Below are positions 1-7,465 of a stretch of 64,000 nt of DNA, in pieces. Positions within the stretch are counted from its first letter, which is position 1. Each line of letters opens with the position of its first letter. The translations under genes were made by a program, and so were the position numbers. The notes beneath the pieces were generated by a model. That model did not search any database and was not told where the DNA came from. It was given only the letters and a program-made list of their open reading frames with translations. This stretch comes from Stigonema ocellatum SAG 48.90 = DSM 106950 (GTDB lineage: Bacteria; Cyanobacteriota; Cyanobacteriia; Cyanobacteriales; Nostocaceae), in assembly GCA_016903675.1 (NCBI GenBank), contig JADQBA010000004.1, positions 62,001 to 126,000 of the forward strand, written 5' to 3'.

Positions 1-147
1 TTCCAACTCTTCCTGAGTGAAAACGTAGCCAGCACCTTTGACAATTTCGCTACATTCATCCAGGCTTTTAACCCCTTGAATTTGAGCGCGGAAAGCTTGA
101 TCACTAGCAAGTTTTTCGTAGAAAGCTTTGACATTCTCTAGAGACAT
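1..147 (-). CDS. Nif11-like leader precursor peptide (partial, C-terminus off window)
   Basis: The visible N-terminal 49 residues begin MSLENVKAFYEKLASDQAF and follow the Nif11 leader pattern (a short helical leader ending near Gly-Gly, then a variable core). They are nearly the same as the start of the Nif11 peptide at 4050-4406. An AAGGAG ribosome binding site lies just before the ATG at 147. The core and stop lie left of the window, so whether it carries Y-G splice motifs cannot be seen. It sits 44 bp downstream of the Cys-rich gene, mirroring the order [Cys-rich pseudogene, Nif11] at 4610-4050. This is the last visible gene of the RiPP operon. Confidence 0.85.
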   Translation of the reverse strand, partial: MSLENVKAFYEKLASDQAFRAQIQGVKSLDECSEIVKGAGYVFTQEELE

Positions 148-190
148 AGTTTTCTCCTTGCATTACTTAAATACATCTGGAACGCTTCGC

Positions 191-631
191 TTAAGCAACA
201 GTCGGTTTTGCCACTTCACGCATTAGTTCAGACGCGCTGTAGCTATCGGTAATAACTTGCGGACAACGCATACAAGCTGCCTTACCTTCTTGCAGCCACC
301 AACGACAATCTCGGCGGATAGAACAGGGGGGCAGTTCCTCTTGCACTTTCGGCAATTTTTCTACAATTCGCATTGCTAAACGACAGTCTTCGCCATCAAA
401 ATGCTGACAACTTTTAGCCGCGCAGGGTGCCGCTGTCCGAAAAATTTCAGTGGGTGTAACTGGGCTAGCTTTTGCTATCAGTTCATCTGTAACAGGTAGT
501 GGCTGCTTGAGATAAGCTACATGGGGTTCTGTTACCGTCCCACTGATTAAACCAAAAACAACACTATCCACTGATTCTGGTCGAGCACTGGGGCAAAGCG
601 TAGTTTTGTTAGTAGCAATGTCTTCCATCAT
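191..631 (-). CDS. Cys-rich small protein of the RiPP operon, function unknown
   Basis: About 146 residues from the ATG at 631 (another ATG at 628; a TTG at 643 is also open). Eight cysteines cluster in the second half, in runs such as CAAKSCQHFDGEDC, CSIRRDC and ACMRC, which look like metal or Fe-S ligands, or disulfides. There is no membrane segment or signal peptide. I do not recognise the family. A decayed paralogue at 4461-4610 lies just upstream of the other Nif11 precursor, so this protein and a Nif11 peptide travel as a pair. That suggests a role in peptide maturation, binding or electron transfer (inference). No Shine-Dalgarno is visible before 631; the start may be coupled to the short leader remnant that overlaps it at 609-677. 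Confidence 0.7.
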   Translation of the reverse strand: MMEDIATNKTTLCPSARPESVDSVVFGLISGTVTEPHVAYLKQPLPVTDELIAKASPVTPTEIFRTAAPCAAKSCQHFDGEDCRLAMRIVEKLPKVQEELPPCSIRRDCRWWLQEGKAACMRCPQVITDSYSASELMREVAKPTVA

Positions 632-677
632 CGGTAATTTCAAATTGACCGTTGTACTTTCTTTGTTTTCCGTCCAT
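609..677 (-). pseudogene. Remnant of a GG-type RiPP leader (22 codons)
   Basis: This frame reads MDGKQRKYNGQFEITD, identical to the first 16 residues of the precursor at 854-1093, then six unrelated residues and a stop. Its upstream DNA also matches that precursor's upstream DNA, including the flanking MITE. It is therefore the 5' stub of a duplicated precursor gene joined by deletion to the Cys-rich gene. Its ribosome site has drifted (AAGAAG against AGGAGG). Confidence 0.7.
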
Positions 678-707
678 TGGGATTTTCTTCTTAATTTGTA
701 ATCGTAC

Positions 708-833
708 TAAGTAGGTCGGCAAAAATAAAGGTTTGTAGTTGCGCAGAGGGCGCTAATATCTAGGGCGCTAAAGCGCAACTACGAGCCAATACATAAATTC
801 ATATAGTTCGGTTTTTCTGTGCCTATCTACTTA
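708..833. repeat. MITE-like element, TIR TAAGTAGGTCGGCA
   Basis: The ends are inverted copies of TAAGTAGRTMGGCACA. The middle is a palindromic core with GTAGTTGCGC and GCGCAACTAC arms. It is near-identical to the element at 1124-1236, and both sit about 30 bp upstream of the same leader start, so they arose with a segmental duplication. A partial relative begins near 10241. Confidence 0.7.
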
Positions 834-853
834 AAGCTTAATCTCAGAAATAC

Positions 854-1093
854 TTAAATAATTACAGTCTTAGGATTTTCTGCAATTAAGCCAATGATAA
901 TCGGCAGACAAATTTTAGAAACTGTAAGGTTGTCACCACCCGCAACCTTTGCCGCTTCCTCATCAGATAAAGCTGACAAAGCGTCTTGAGAATCCATAGC
1001 CTGATTGCGTCTAAAGAGCGCATTATTGATGGCATCATCAATCAGATCGGTAATTTCAAATTGACCGTTGTACTTTCTTTGTTTTCCGTCCAT
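854..1093 (-). CDS. RiPP precursor with double-glycine leader
   Basis: 79 residues from the ATG at 1093, preceded by a strong AGGAGG; upstream in-frame codons lack one. Residues 1-53 form a hydrophilic, helical leader ending in DEEAAKVAGG, the usual GG cleavage context for C39-peptidase exporters. The predicted 26-residue core (DNLTVSKICLPIIIGLIAEN...) is hydrophobic and has one Cys and no Tyr-Gly site, so it should not be a splicing substrate of the XYG type. It lies 200 bp downstream of the 64-residue ORF and just after a MITE (1124-1236), so it may have its own promoter. Precursor status is inferred from its form and place. Confidence 0.75.
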   Translation of the reverse strand: MDGKQRKYNGQFEITDLIDDAINNALFRRNQAMDSQDALSALSDEEAAKVAGGDNLTVSKICLPIIIGLIAENPKTVII

Positions 1094-1123
1094 TTGGATT
1101 TTCCTCCTAATTTGTAATCGTAC

Positions 1124-1236
1124 TAAGTAGGTCGGCACAAATAAAGGTTTGTAGTTGCGCTTTAGCGCTCATGTCTTGGTCGCTAAAGCGCAACTACGAG
1201 CCAATACATAAAGGTTTTTCTGTGCCTATCTACTTA
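1124..1236. repeat. MITE-like element, TIR TAAGTAGGTCGGCACA
   Basis: Second copy of the element at 708-833, with palindromic TAGTTGCGCTTTAGCGC / GCTAAAGCGCAACTA arms. It forms the boundary between the 64-residue ORF and the GG precursor. Confidence 0.7.
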
Positions 1237-1293
1237 AAGCTTAATCAATGATAAAGGTTATTTCCTGATTTATTTAACAAATTTTTGACCACT

Positions 1294-1488
1294 TTATCTT
1301 CTCAACACATCAGCTTCTTTCTCGATTCGGTCTAAAGCCTTCTTGGCTCTAAAAAGAACTCTTAAATAAGCTAACTGACTGTTCCAAGCTGAGCGAGGTA
1401 ACAGGGGTAGTAGAGAGTTTATCTGAGTTTCTTCTTCAGTAATAGTCGTATTTTTTAAAGGGATAGAATTAGTGGCGATATTATTCAT
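1294..1488 (-). CDS. Small protein (64 aa) downstream of the radical SAM gene
   Basis: 64 residues starting MNNIATNSIPLKNTT, with a Pro/Leu-rich middle and a basic, helical C-terminus (FRAKKALDRIEKEADVLRR). It has no cysteines and no GG motif, so it is unlikely to be a precursor. It starts 32 bp after the radical SAM stop and is probably cotranslated. Splicease enzymes of the PlpX type work with a small partner (PlpY); this ORF is in a position to be such a partner, but I cannot show homology. Confidence 0.6.
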   Translation of the reverse strand: MNNIATNSIPLKNTTITEEETQINSLLPLLPRSAWNSQLAYLRVLFRAKKALDRIEKEADVLRR

Positions 1489-1519
1489 GGCAATGGTAAG
1501 TATGTAGTTTTGAACGGCT

Positions 1520-2773
1520 TCAACGAACCAAAGAAGGTACTAACTCTGGTTCTTCTTGCCAACCTTCTGGCCATTGAATGCGATCGCTCGTAAAATGAAG
1601 CGGATCATTTTCTGGCCAAGGAGCATTAATCGGTTCCTCAATCAGAGCAAACTCGCCATTATCAAAGGGAGTCCCCTCCGCCGGATGCTTGAGAAACACT
1701 CTTTCGCGAATATCACGTTTTTCTTGCGTGAGAGCGCGGTGATGACAGTAAGGATTATTCCCGCGCTTGTCAAAGAAAACATGCGCAGTCCAAGAACAGC
1801 CACCACGACAAAGTTCTGCAAATTCACAAGTTTTGCAGAAACCCCACAGATGTTCTGTTCCTTTAGGAGTATCAGCCCCCAGATTAAACCGCAATTCTTC
1901 TGTCTCTTCAATAATTGTCCGCAGAGAGTGGTCGCGGATGTTACCGCCAGTGTAAGCGGAAGTCGGTAGTGACGGACAACCCTTGATCGCACCATCGGCT
2001 TCAATACCCAAAGCAGACAGTCCAGCAGTGCATCCCTGCCAAAAAGACCAAGCATCTCCTCCCCGTAACTGTCGCTCATAGGGACCGTAGTAGCCGATAT
2101 TATTCCCTGGCTGAACCTGCACCCCTTCTCGCTTTGCTCTTTCGGCAACACGGGCTATCATGGGGTACACATCCAACAGTTCATATGGTTGGAGCAGAAT
2201 CTCATTATTATCTGCTGCATTTCCCATCGGTACAGTCAACTGTATTTGCCAAGCAAAGATTCCCGCATCACGCAGATGCTCATAAATTTTGGGAAATTCT
2301 GGTGCAGAGAGACGATTAATTTGAGTATTGCAACCGAAAGGAATACCCACCTCCTTAAGATGGCTCATGGTTTTAAACGCCCATTCCCACGACCCAACTC
2401 TACCCCGGATGCGGTCATGAGTTGCTTCTAAACCATCAACTGAGACAGAAACCACCCGAATTCCAGCTTCCTTCATTCGGCGAGCGGTATCTAAGGTAAT
2501 ACCATAACCCCCAGTGGTCATCCCACAAACCATCCCAGCTTGAGTAATCGCTTGAGCAATTTCCAGCCAATCAGGACGCAGAAAAGCCTCACCTCCAATA
2601 ATGGTGACTTCTGTAATCCCAACTTCCGCCATCTGTTTGACTAAATCAAGAGCTTCGGCTGTTGAAAGTTCTTGCGCTCTTGTATGACCAGCACGAGAAC
2701 CGCAATGCTGACAAGCTAGATTGCACTTCAAGGTAATTTCCCAAACCGCATAACTAATTCTGCGATAGGTCAT
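1520..2773 (-). CDS. Radical SAM/SPASM peptide maturase (candidate splicease)
   Basis: 417 residues from the ATG at 2773 (MTYRRISYAVWEITLKC); the longer open frame upstream crosses a repeat and is not credible. The radical SAM cluster motif is Cys17-x3-Cys21-x2-Cys24. A C-terminal SPASM domain with auxiliary Fe-S ligands is seen as GCTAGLSALGIEADG...GC, GFCKTCEFAELCRGGC and NPYCHH. The layout fits the Nif11-class peptide radical SAM maturases, the group that includes PlpX/PcpX. A substrate with two LYG motifs in the same operon supports the splicease reading. Epimerisation or crosslinking cannot be excluded from sequence alone. Confidence 0.85.
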   Translation of the reverse strand: MTYRRISYAVWEITLKCNLACQHCGSRAGHTRAQELSTAEALDLVKQMAEVGITEVTIIGGEAFLRPDWLEIAQAITQAGMVCGMTTGGYGITLDTARRMKEAGIRVVSVSVDGLEATHDRIRGRVGSWEWAFKTMSHLKEVGIPFGCNTQINRLSAPEFPKIYEHLRDAGIFAWQIQLTVPMGNAADNNEILLQPYELLDVYPMIARVAERAKREGVQVQPGNNIGYYGPYERQLRGGDAWSFWQGCTAGLSALGIEADGAIKGCPSLPTSAYTGGNIRDHSLRTIIEETEELRFNLGADTPKGTEHLWGFCKTCEFAELCRGGCSWTAHVFFDKRGNNPYCHHRALTQEKRDIRERVFLKHPAEGTPFDNGEFALIEEPINAPWPENDPLHFTSDRIQWPEGWQEEPELVPSLVR

Positions 2774-2837
2774 CAATGTATCCTCAACTAAGTTGTAAGT
2801 TGTCTGTAAAAAAAGTTTTTTAATGGAAATTCTGGTT

Positions 2838-2866
2838 GTAGAGACGCGATTAATCGCGTCTCTACA
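2838..2866. repeat. Palindromic repeat GTAGAGACGCGATTAATCGC...
   Basis: A near-perfect palindrome built on GTAGAGACGCGATTAATCGC and its complement, between the di-iron and radical SAM genes. The same element occurs at 47843-47871 and, truncated, at 36489-36510. As RNA it would form a hairpin that could tune expression between the two genes. Confidence 0.8.
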
Positions 2867-3653
2867 AGGTTTTGGCATCTTGTGTCCGCAAAATGGTTGT
2901 GCCAATAGAATCCTGATGATCAATATCTTCCAAAAACATTTGATTGACGGTGGCTTGACGGTCGATCATAGTTTGACGCAACCAATCGCAGTCTCCCCAC
3001 TTTATGTACTCGCCGATGCAGTAGGCAGAATATTCAATATGCTTCGTCTCATCGAAGATAAATTGGTCAGACATCCTACTGACCTTCTCCCTATCCTCAG
3101 GTTTGGCATAAGCTTGCAGCACTGGGCGCAGCAACAGTTGCAGAATTAATGCCCGAATCTCCAGTAGATTAATCTGGATCAGTTCATCCATAACTAGCAA
3201 TTCATCCATCACATCATCAGCGGAAACTGGCACTGTTGGTGGATGGTTTTCTTTACTATACATAGGAGAGAAAGCTTTCAACTGTGCCTGAACCTCTTCC
3301 TCTAGTTTCATAGGGAAAAGCATACTAAACAAAGTCGTAAACATTTTGGAGTGGCGAGACTCGTCGATGGAGTGGCTACGAATCAACCTGGCAAAGTCTT
3401 GATTTTCAACGCATCGCGAGAACTGCCAAACCTGCCTAGCACCATTTCCTTCTTCATAAGCGTTGGCAATGAGGGAGTTAGCAAACCACTCAGACTTACG
3501 GGCGTGCTGGCGATACAAATTCCCGTACCACGCTTTGCCGTGTGGAGGCGGGTTAATTTCGCAAGCCTCGAACAGAAGCTTTGTGTATCCTTCATTAATA
3601 TGACAGTTATAATGATTCAGATAATGAATTGCTAATTCGCTGACGTTTTTCAT
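2862..3653 (-). CDS. Ferritin-like di-iron protein of the RiPP operon
   Basis: 263 residues from the ATG at 3653 (MKNVSELAIHYLNHY). It is mostly helical, with two ExxH motifs in similar contexts (IDESRHSKMF and FDETKHIEY) and acidic residues in the partner helices (YEEGNGARQVW and DELIQINLLEIRA). That is the E / ExxH / E / ExxH ligand pattern of carboxylate-bridged di-iron four-helix proteins (ferritin-like superfamily, N-oxygenase or hydroxylase types). It lies between the KGG precursor and the radical SAM gene on the same strand. It is a candidate oxygen-dependent tailoring enzyme for the peptide (inference). No close named family recognised. Confidence 0.75.
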   Translation of the reverse strand: MKNVSELAIHYLNHYNCHINEGYTKLLFEACEINPPPHGKAWYGNLYRQHARKSEWFANSLIANAYEEGNGARQVWQFSRCVENQDFARLIRSHSIDESRHSKMFTTLFSMLFPMKLEEEVQAQLKAFSPMYSKENHPPTVPVSADDVMDELLVMDELIQINLLEIRALILQLLLRPVLQAYAKPEDREKVSRMSDQFIFDETKHIEYSAYCIGEYIKWGDCDWLRQTMIDRQATVNQMFLEDIDHQDSIGTTILRTQDAKTL

Positions 3654-3773
3654 TGCTGTTTTTATGAACTTAGTGCGCTCAATGCTTAGATGCAGTGAGC
3701 GCGTAATTGAGAATCGCAAATCGGTTATTTAAAGCCAATGCGTGAGGACAAATCGCCCACTAATATTTAGAAA

Positions 3774-3971
3774 TCAAGCAAGAGGTTCTATTGGAGGTGC
3801 CTTAATAATAATATACCAGGGATATCGGTAAGCAACAATACGAATTGGGAAAGAAATTTTTACACTACTGGAAATAGTCTCATTGGCAGCAGCGCCCCCT
3901 TTAATTGCTTTCAGATCTTCGTCACTTAGCTCAAAGCTAATTAGTTCGTTTTCTAAATTTTCGATATTCAT
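3774..3971 (-). CDS. Small KGG-leader RiPP precursor
   Basis: 65 residues: an acidic leader MNIENLENELISFELSDEDL ending AIKGG at residue 26, then a 39-residue core with a Ser-rich start and an aromatic, basic end (IRIVAYRYPWYIIIKAPP). There is no Cys, and Tyr is never followed by Gly, so other chemistry than XYG splicing would be expected. It lies 79 bp after the Nif11 precursor and 121 bp before the di-iron gene. The leader resembles other cyanobacterial bacteriocin-type GG leaders (LSDEDL..I.GG). Confidence 0.75.
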   Translation of the reverse strand: MNIENLENELISFELSDEDLKAIKGGAAANETISSSVKISFPIRIVAYRYPWYIIIKAPPIEPLA

Positions 3972-4049
3972 GTATACCCTCTTTCTTTTAAGTTATCTGG
4001 AAATGGAACGACATATCCCTATCCGTCCCAAGAAACCTCAGCTTATTGC

Positions 4050-4406
4050 TCAACTTTCGAGAGGTGTCACCACAATTCCATACAGAGGCTGAGGCTGAGG
4101 GTGAATTGGTGGCCATGTAATAACTCCATACAGCGGCCGTATGATAGGCTTTCCAATAATTGACGAAATACCACCAAAAACTGCTTCCAGTTCTTTTTCA
4201 TTTAAGTCTTTCATTTCGCCATTATCAAAGCTTGACTCCAACAATTGAGCCGTATATTCTTCATACTCTTCGAGGGTAAAATCAAACCCAGCATCCTTAA
4301 CAATTTGGCTACATTCAGCCTTACTGTTAACGCCTTGAATTTGGGTGCGGAAAGCTTCATCACTTGCTAGCTTTGCATAGTATGCTTTGACATTTTCTAA
4401 AGACAT
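4050..4406 (-). CDS. Nif11-leader RiPP precursor with two LYG core motifs
   Basis: 118 residues with AAGGAG before the ATG. Residues 1-79 are a Nif11 leader ending LEAVFGG. The 39-residue core has Leu92-Tyr93-Gly94 and Leu108-Tyr109-Gly110, both as PLYG followed by V or I. It is rich in Pro, Ile and His (WPPIHPQPQPLYG) and has no Cys. In PlpX/PcpX systems the enzyme acts at X-Tyr-Gly, losing a tyramine-sized piece and leaving a keto-beta-amino residue from X; both sites here would yield a beta-Leu-type unit (inference). It is the first gene of the operon. Confidence 0.88.
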   Translation of the reverse strand: MSLENVKAYYAKLASDEAFRTQIQGVNSKAECSQIVKDAGFDFTLEEYEEYTAQLLESSFDNGEMKDLNEKELEAVFGGISSIIGKPIIRPLYGVITWPPIHPQPQPLYGIVVTPLES

Positions 4407-4460
4407 TATTTTCTCCTTAAAATGCTTAAAAAGTAATTGTGAGTTAGTAACTAACTTCAG

Positions 4461-4610
4461 TTAACTAACTTGAGGTATTGCGATATCATGTATTAATTCA
4501 GACGTGTAGCTATCGGTAAGCATTTGAGGATAAGGCATACAAGCTGCTTTACCTTCCTATTCCCACCAGCTACAATCTCCACGTATTGAACACGGAGACA
4601 GTTCTGCTGC
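4461..4610 (-). pseudogene. Decayed copy of the Cys-rich RiPP-operon gene
   Basis: The minus strand reads ELSPCSIRGDCSWWE, a TAG stop, then EGKAACMPYPQMLTDSY up to a TAA at 4461. This aligns through its length with the C-terminal third of the protein at 191-631, with one codon deleted, one nonsense change and one Cys lost. It ends 55 bp before the Nif11 gene at 4406, the same order as the intact pair at the left edge. Confidence 0.75.
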
Positions 4611-5273
4611 CCTTTTCAAATTATAAGTGCAAGAATAAAGTTATTTACCCAAGTTTTGCGACTTATAATTGAATCAACATAGAACCTTTATGTCCATAAA
4701 AAATTTTCAATGTTCAACAAAAATTTATTGTAATTTTTCCAGTTTTATGCAGTGGTGGTGTAGTTGCGCGTATCTTTAGTACCTAAGAAGCTATAGTTAC
4801 TCCCAAGGCTATTTCATTCTTCCACAATCCGCCGGGTTCTATGGGCAATGAAATAGCCCTAGATGACTCTAGCCGCAAAATATCGTAACAATTCACTTAT
4901 AATATCTCACTGAATTTCCGGAAAAAACTAAAACATTTATGTCTCGAAAATCTTTTCAAAGAACAATCTTATGGGTTCAGGCATAATCGCAACTATAACG
5001 ATTTACTGGCAGATTCTTTTATGAGGCGTCCGATAGCATTACACAAGCATGAACAAACACTCTTTCCCCCTACACCCCAAAGGGTTCGTCAATAGTGTTG
5101 GTAACAATAAATTGTGTAACAATTTACCTGATAAGCTTTTCGGGGTATTTTGTCGCCCCGTCAGCTTAACAAGTCAACTTTGATGGGTTTGTAGTGAGGA
5201 CTTTAGTCCTCCTATTTTTTAGGACTAAAGTCCTCACTACGAACAAAATCTCCTCGCTGTGCAGGGTTGTTGA
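4611..5273. other. Gene-free stretch upstream of the RiPP operon
   Basis: No credible ORF. It is AT-rich up to about 4760 and probably holds the operon promoter. An inverted pair, GGCTATTTCATT and AATGAAATAGCC, lies at about 4808-4858. A REP-like palindrome (5190-5244) sits just beyond the 3' end of the MscS gene. Confidence 0.5.
5190..5244. repeat. REP-like palindrome GTAGTGAGGACTTTAGTCCT
   Basis: Arms GTAGTGAGGACTTTAGTCCT and AGGACTAAAGTCCTCACTAC around a short AT loop. The same family occurs at 31051-31104 and 63811-63864; variants with TAGTCCTGAGTCCTC are at 10782-10844 and 51707-51758. Flanks often carry AAGTCAACTTTGATGGGTTT, which seems to be the outer end of the element. Confidence 0.8.
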
Positions 5274-6410
5274 CTAAATGGGTATGGGAGAGTCAAGATA
5301 GAGATCTGGTTCTTGCATGGTAGATTCTATGCCATAACTCTGAAGCTTTTTCAAGATAGATTCATTAGCTAATTCTAACAAGCGCTTGCGGAATTCAATG
5401 GAATTTTCATTTGAACCCATGATAAAGAAACTCACCCTAGCACGAGATCCATTTGGATTATTCTCATAGGGAATTAAACTAATTTTCGTACTGTTTGGAT
5501 CTATTCCAAACAATACGTTGGTACCTTCTTTGATGATTTTTTCCAACAATGCTTGTTCAGATTTTCCTAAATGCCGAGTAAAATCAAGATAAAGCAAGAC
5601 CATGACCTTTTTCCCTCGCGTCACGTTTTCGATATCTGCACCAGCCATCAATGAGTTGGGAACAACTATGAGGGTACTTTTAGCAAGTGTCCGGAGTTTA
5701 GTTGAACGCAAACCAATAGCCTCGACACGGGCAATTAAAACTCCTTGGGAACTTAAATGAACGCGAATGTATTCTCCAGGAACATAAGGACGGTCTAAGT
5801 AGATAACAAATGTTCCAAAAATCTGTTCCAGGGTTTTTTGAGACGCAAAAGCGATCGCTATACCCCCTATCCCCAAACCTGCTATTAAACCAATTAAATT
5901 CACGTTCTGGCTTTGAGCAAATGCTACCGCTGCAATAAACCCAATAACAATGTTCGCAACTGTTTCAAAAACGAGTACTAACTCATCAACTTCAAAACCC
6001 AGTTTGCGAATCAATTCCATCCCGTATATCCGCAAGAAGTAACGAAATACACCCGAAATGAAGATCGGAATGCAGATAGCTATTAACAGGTCTAAGAAAA
6101 ATTTCAAGAATAGGTAAAATCCCGTGTATTCTTGAATAAAATTCAGACATACTGAAAACAGAATTAATGTTACTAAAATCCCCAGAATCTTTTCCAGTGG
6201 ATCTACTAAATTTTCATAAATCCTTAAAATCCTTTGCGGTAAAAATCTCCGAAGAATCACCTTCAGATACCGGGGAACTGATTTTCCAAATATTCAAGCT
6301 AGTAATATAAATAATAAGAAAATCCCGATTTTAATTGCGATCGATATCAGCAGCTTTTGCGTTGCTTCGTCAAGCGAAACCCACGATTGTATGCTTAGTA
6401 AAGTCTCCAT
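5274..6410 (-). pseudogene. MscS-type mechanosensitive channel interrupted by a TGA
   Basis: From the ATG at 6410 the frame reads METLLSIQSWVSLDEATQK and a first membrane segment, hits TGA at codon 39 (6294-6296), and stays open in the same frame for the remaining 340 codons. The downstream part (GTG possible at 6260) has several membrane segments and the MscS pore/beta domain (GLGIGGIAIAFASQKTLEQI, VEAIGLRSTKLR, VVPNS). Family members gate ions in response to membrane tension. The protein is either truncated at the N-terminus or lost; one base explains the break. A second MscS-like gene fragment follows upstream. Confidence 0.75.
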
Positions 6411-6428
6411 TTCAGCCTTATAATTAAG

Positions 6429-7037
6429 TTAAACAGTAATTGGTGCATCAACATCTACTGCTCTTTCTTCAACATCGAAGGCAATACCATACTCTTTTAA
6501 TTGCAGAGTGATGTTTTGGATCGCCATATCTAGTAACTGGCGGCGCATATCCATTGACATCTCACCTGAACCCAGAATGAAAAAGTTAATTTGACCCTGA
6601 GTTATATTGGCTTTTCCATCTTGAGTAATATCTTTAAATGTCACATCCGTATTGCGAAAGTCGATGCCAAAAATCTCTTTTGAACTTTCTAATATGACTT
6701 GACGAATCAAAGCTCTTTCATCTTCCAGCACTTGTCGATAGAACGTTAGATAAACCAGAGACACTACTTTTTTAGCTCCTGTGAAGTTCTCGATACTCAT
6801 GTTTGTCAGAGAACTGTTGGGAACTATGGTTACAGTTCCTTTGCCTGAATTACGAATTTTAGTGGAACGCAACCCAATGGATTCGACTCTCCCAAATGTA
6901 CCATCAGGTAACCCGATATAGTCATCTATGACAAAAGGTCGGTCAATGTAAAGTATAACCCCACCCAATAACTGTTGCAAAGTCTGTTGTGCTGCGAAAG
7001 CAATAGCCAGTCCCCCTAGTCCCAAACTTGCTGTCAA
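6429..7037 (-). pseudogene. MscS-type channel, N-terminally truncated
   Basis: 202 residues containing only the MscS pore helix and cytoplasmic domain (GLGGLAIAFAAQQTLQQLLG, ESIGLRSTKIR, IVPNSSLTNMSIENF). All N-terminal membrane helices are missing: at about 7040 the sequence changes into a porin fragment in another frame. It is a paralogue of the gene at 5274, with 18 bp between that gene's ATG and this stop, so the two were tandem channels before the rearrangement. Confidence 0.75.
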
Positions 7038-7039
7038 AC

Positions 7040-7465
7040 CAAAGACATTGATAAAGCATTGGAGGAAGTCGGTGTATTTGCACCAAATGGTAATTCAGCA
7101 AATTGGCTACCCTTACTCCCGGTGACATTAATACTTGCACTAGGGTCTTGCGCATAGTAGCGACCGTAGGTAAAAGCAACCCCGATTTTATTTGATGGAG
7201 TATAGGTTACTTGAGTCAAAGCAGTATATTGACCACCAAATAGTCCCTGATTGGGAGTATTACCAGAACTACTTAAATAACTGATACCTGCGGCGATTTT
7301 GTCGGTGAATTGATAGTAAACTACTGCACCACTACCAAAAGCAAAGGCATAGATAGGACTTTCTGAACCAAAATTGGAGATTGAGTTGACAGGATTAAGA
7401 GCCGGAAAAATCCTTGTGGGAAAGTTCGCAACAGGCGCAATGACTACTGTGCCGCGATCGCCTGA
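7040..7465 (-). pseudogene. Cyanobacterial iron-uptake/OprB-like porin fragment
   Basis: The frame encodes porin-barrel repeats (SPIYAFAFGSGAVVYYQFTD, KIAAGISYLSSSGNTPNQG, QYTALTQVTYTPSNKIGVAF) typical of the C-terminal barrel of SLH-containing cyanobacterial porins. It lacks signal peptide, SLH domain and barrel end. It is cut at about 7465 by a MITE-like repeat and at about 7040 by the MscS fragment. Confidence 0.7.

Noticed and set aside
1556..1969. 137-aa plus-strand ORF opposite the radical SAM gene
   Set aside because: Shadow frame: the minus-strand protein has clear Cys motifs and homology features, while this one has none.
1520..2923. Longer radical SAM start at 2923
   Set aside because: The extra 50 codons cross a dispersed palindrome and overlap the di-iron gene end; the ATG at 2773 places the Cys motif at the usual position.
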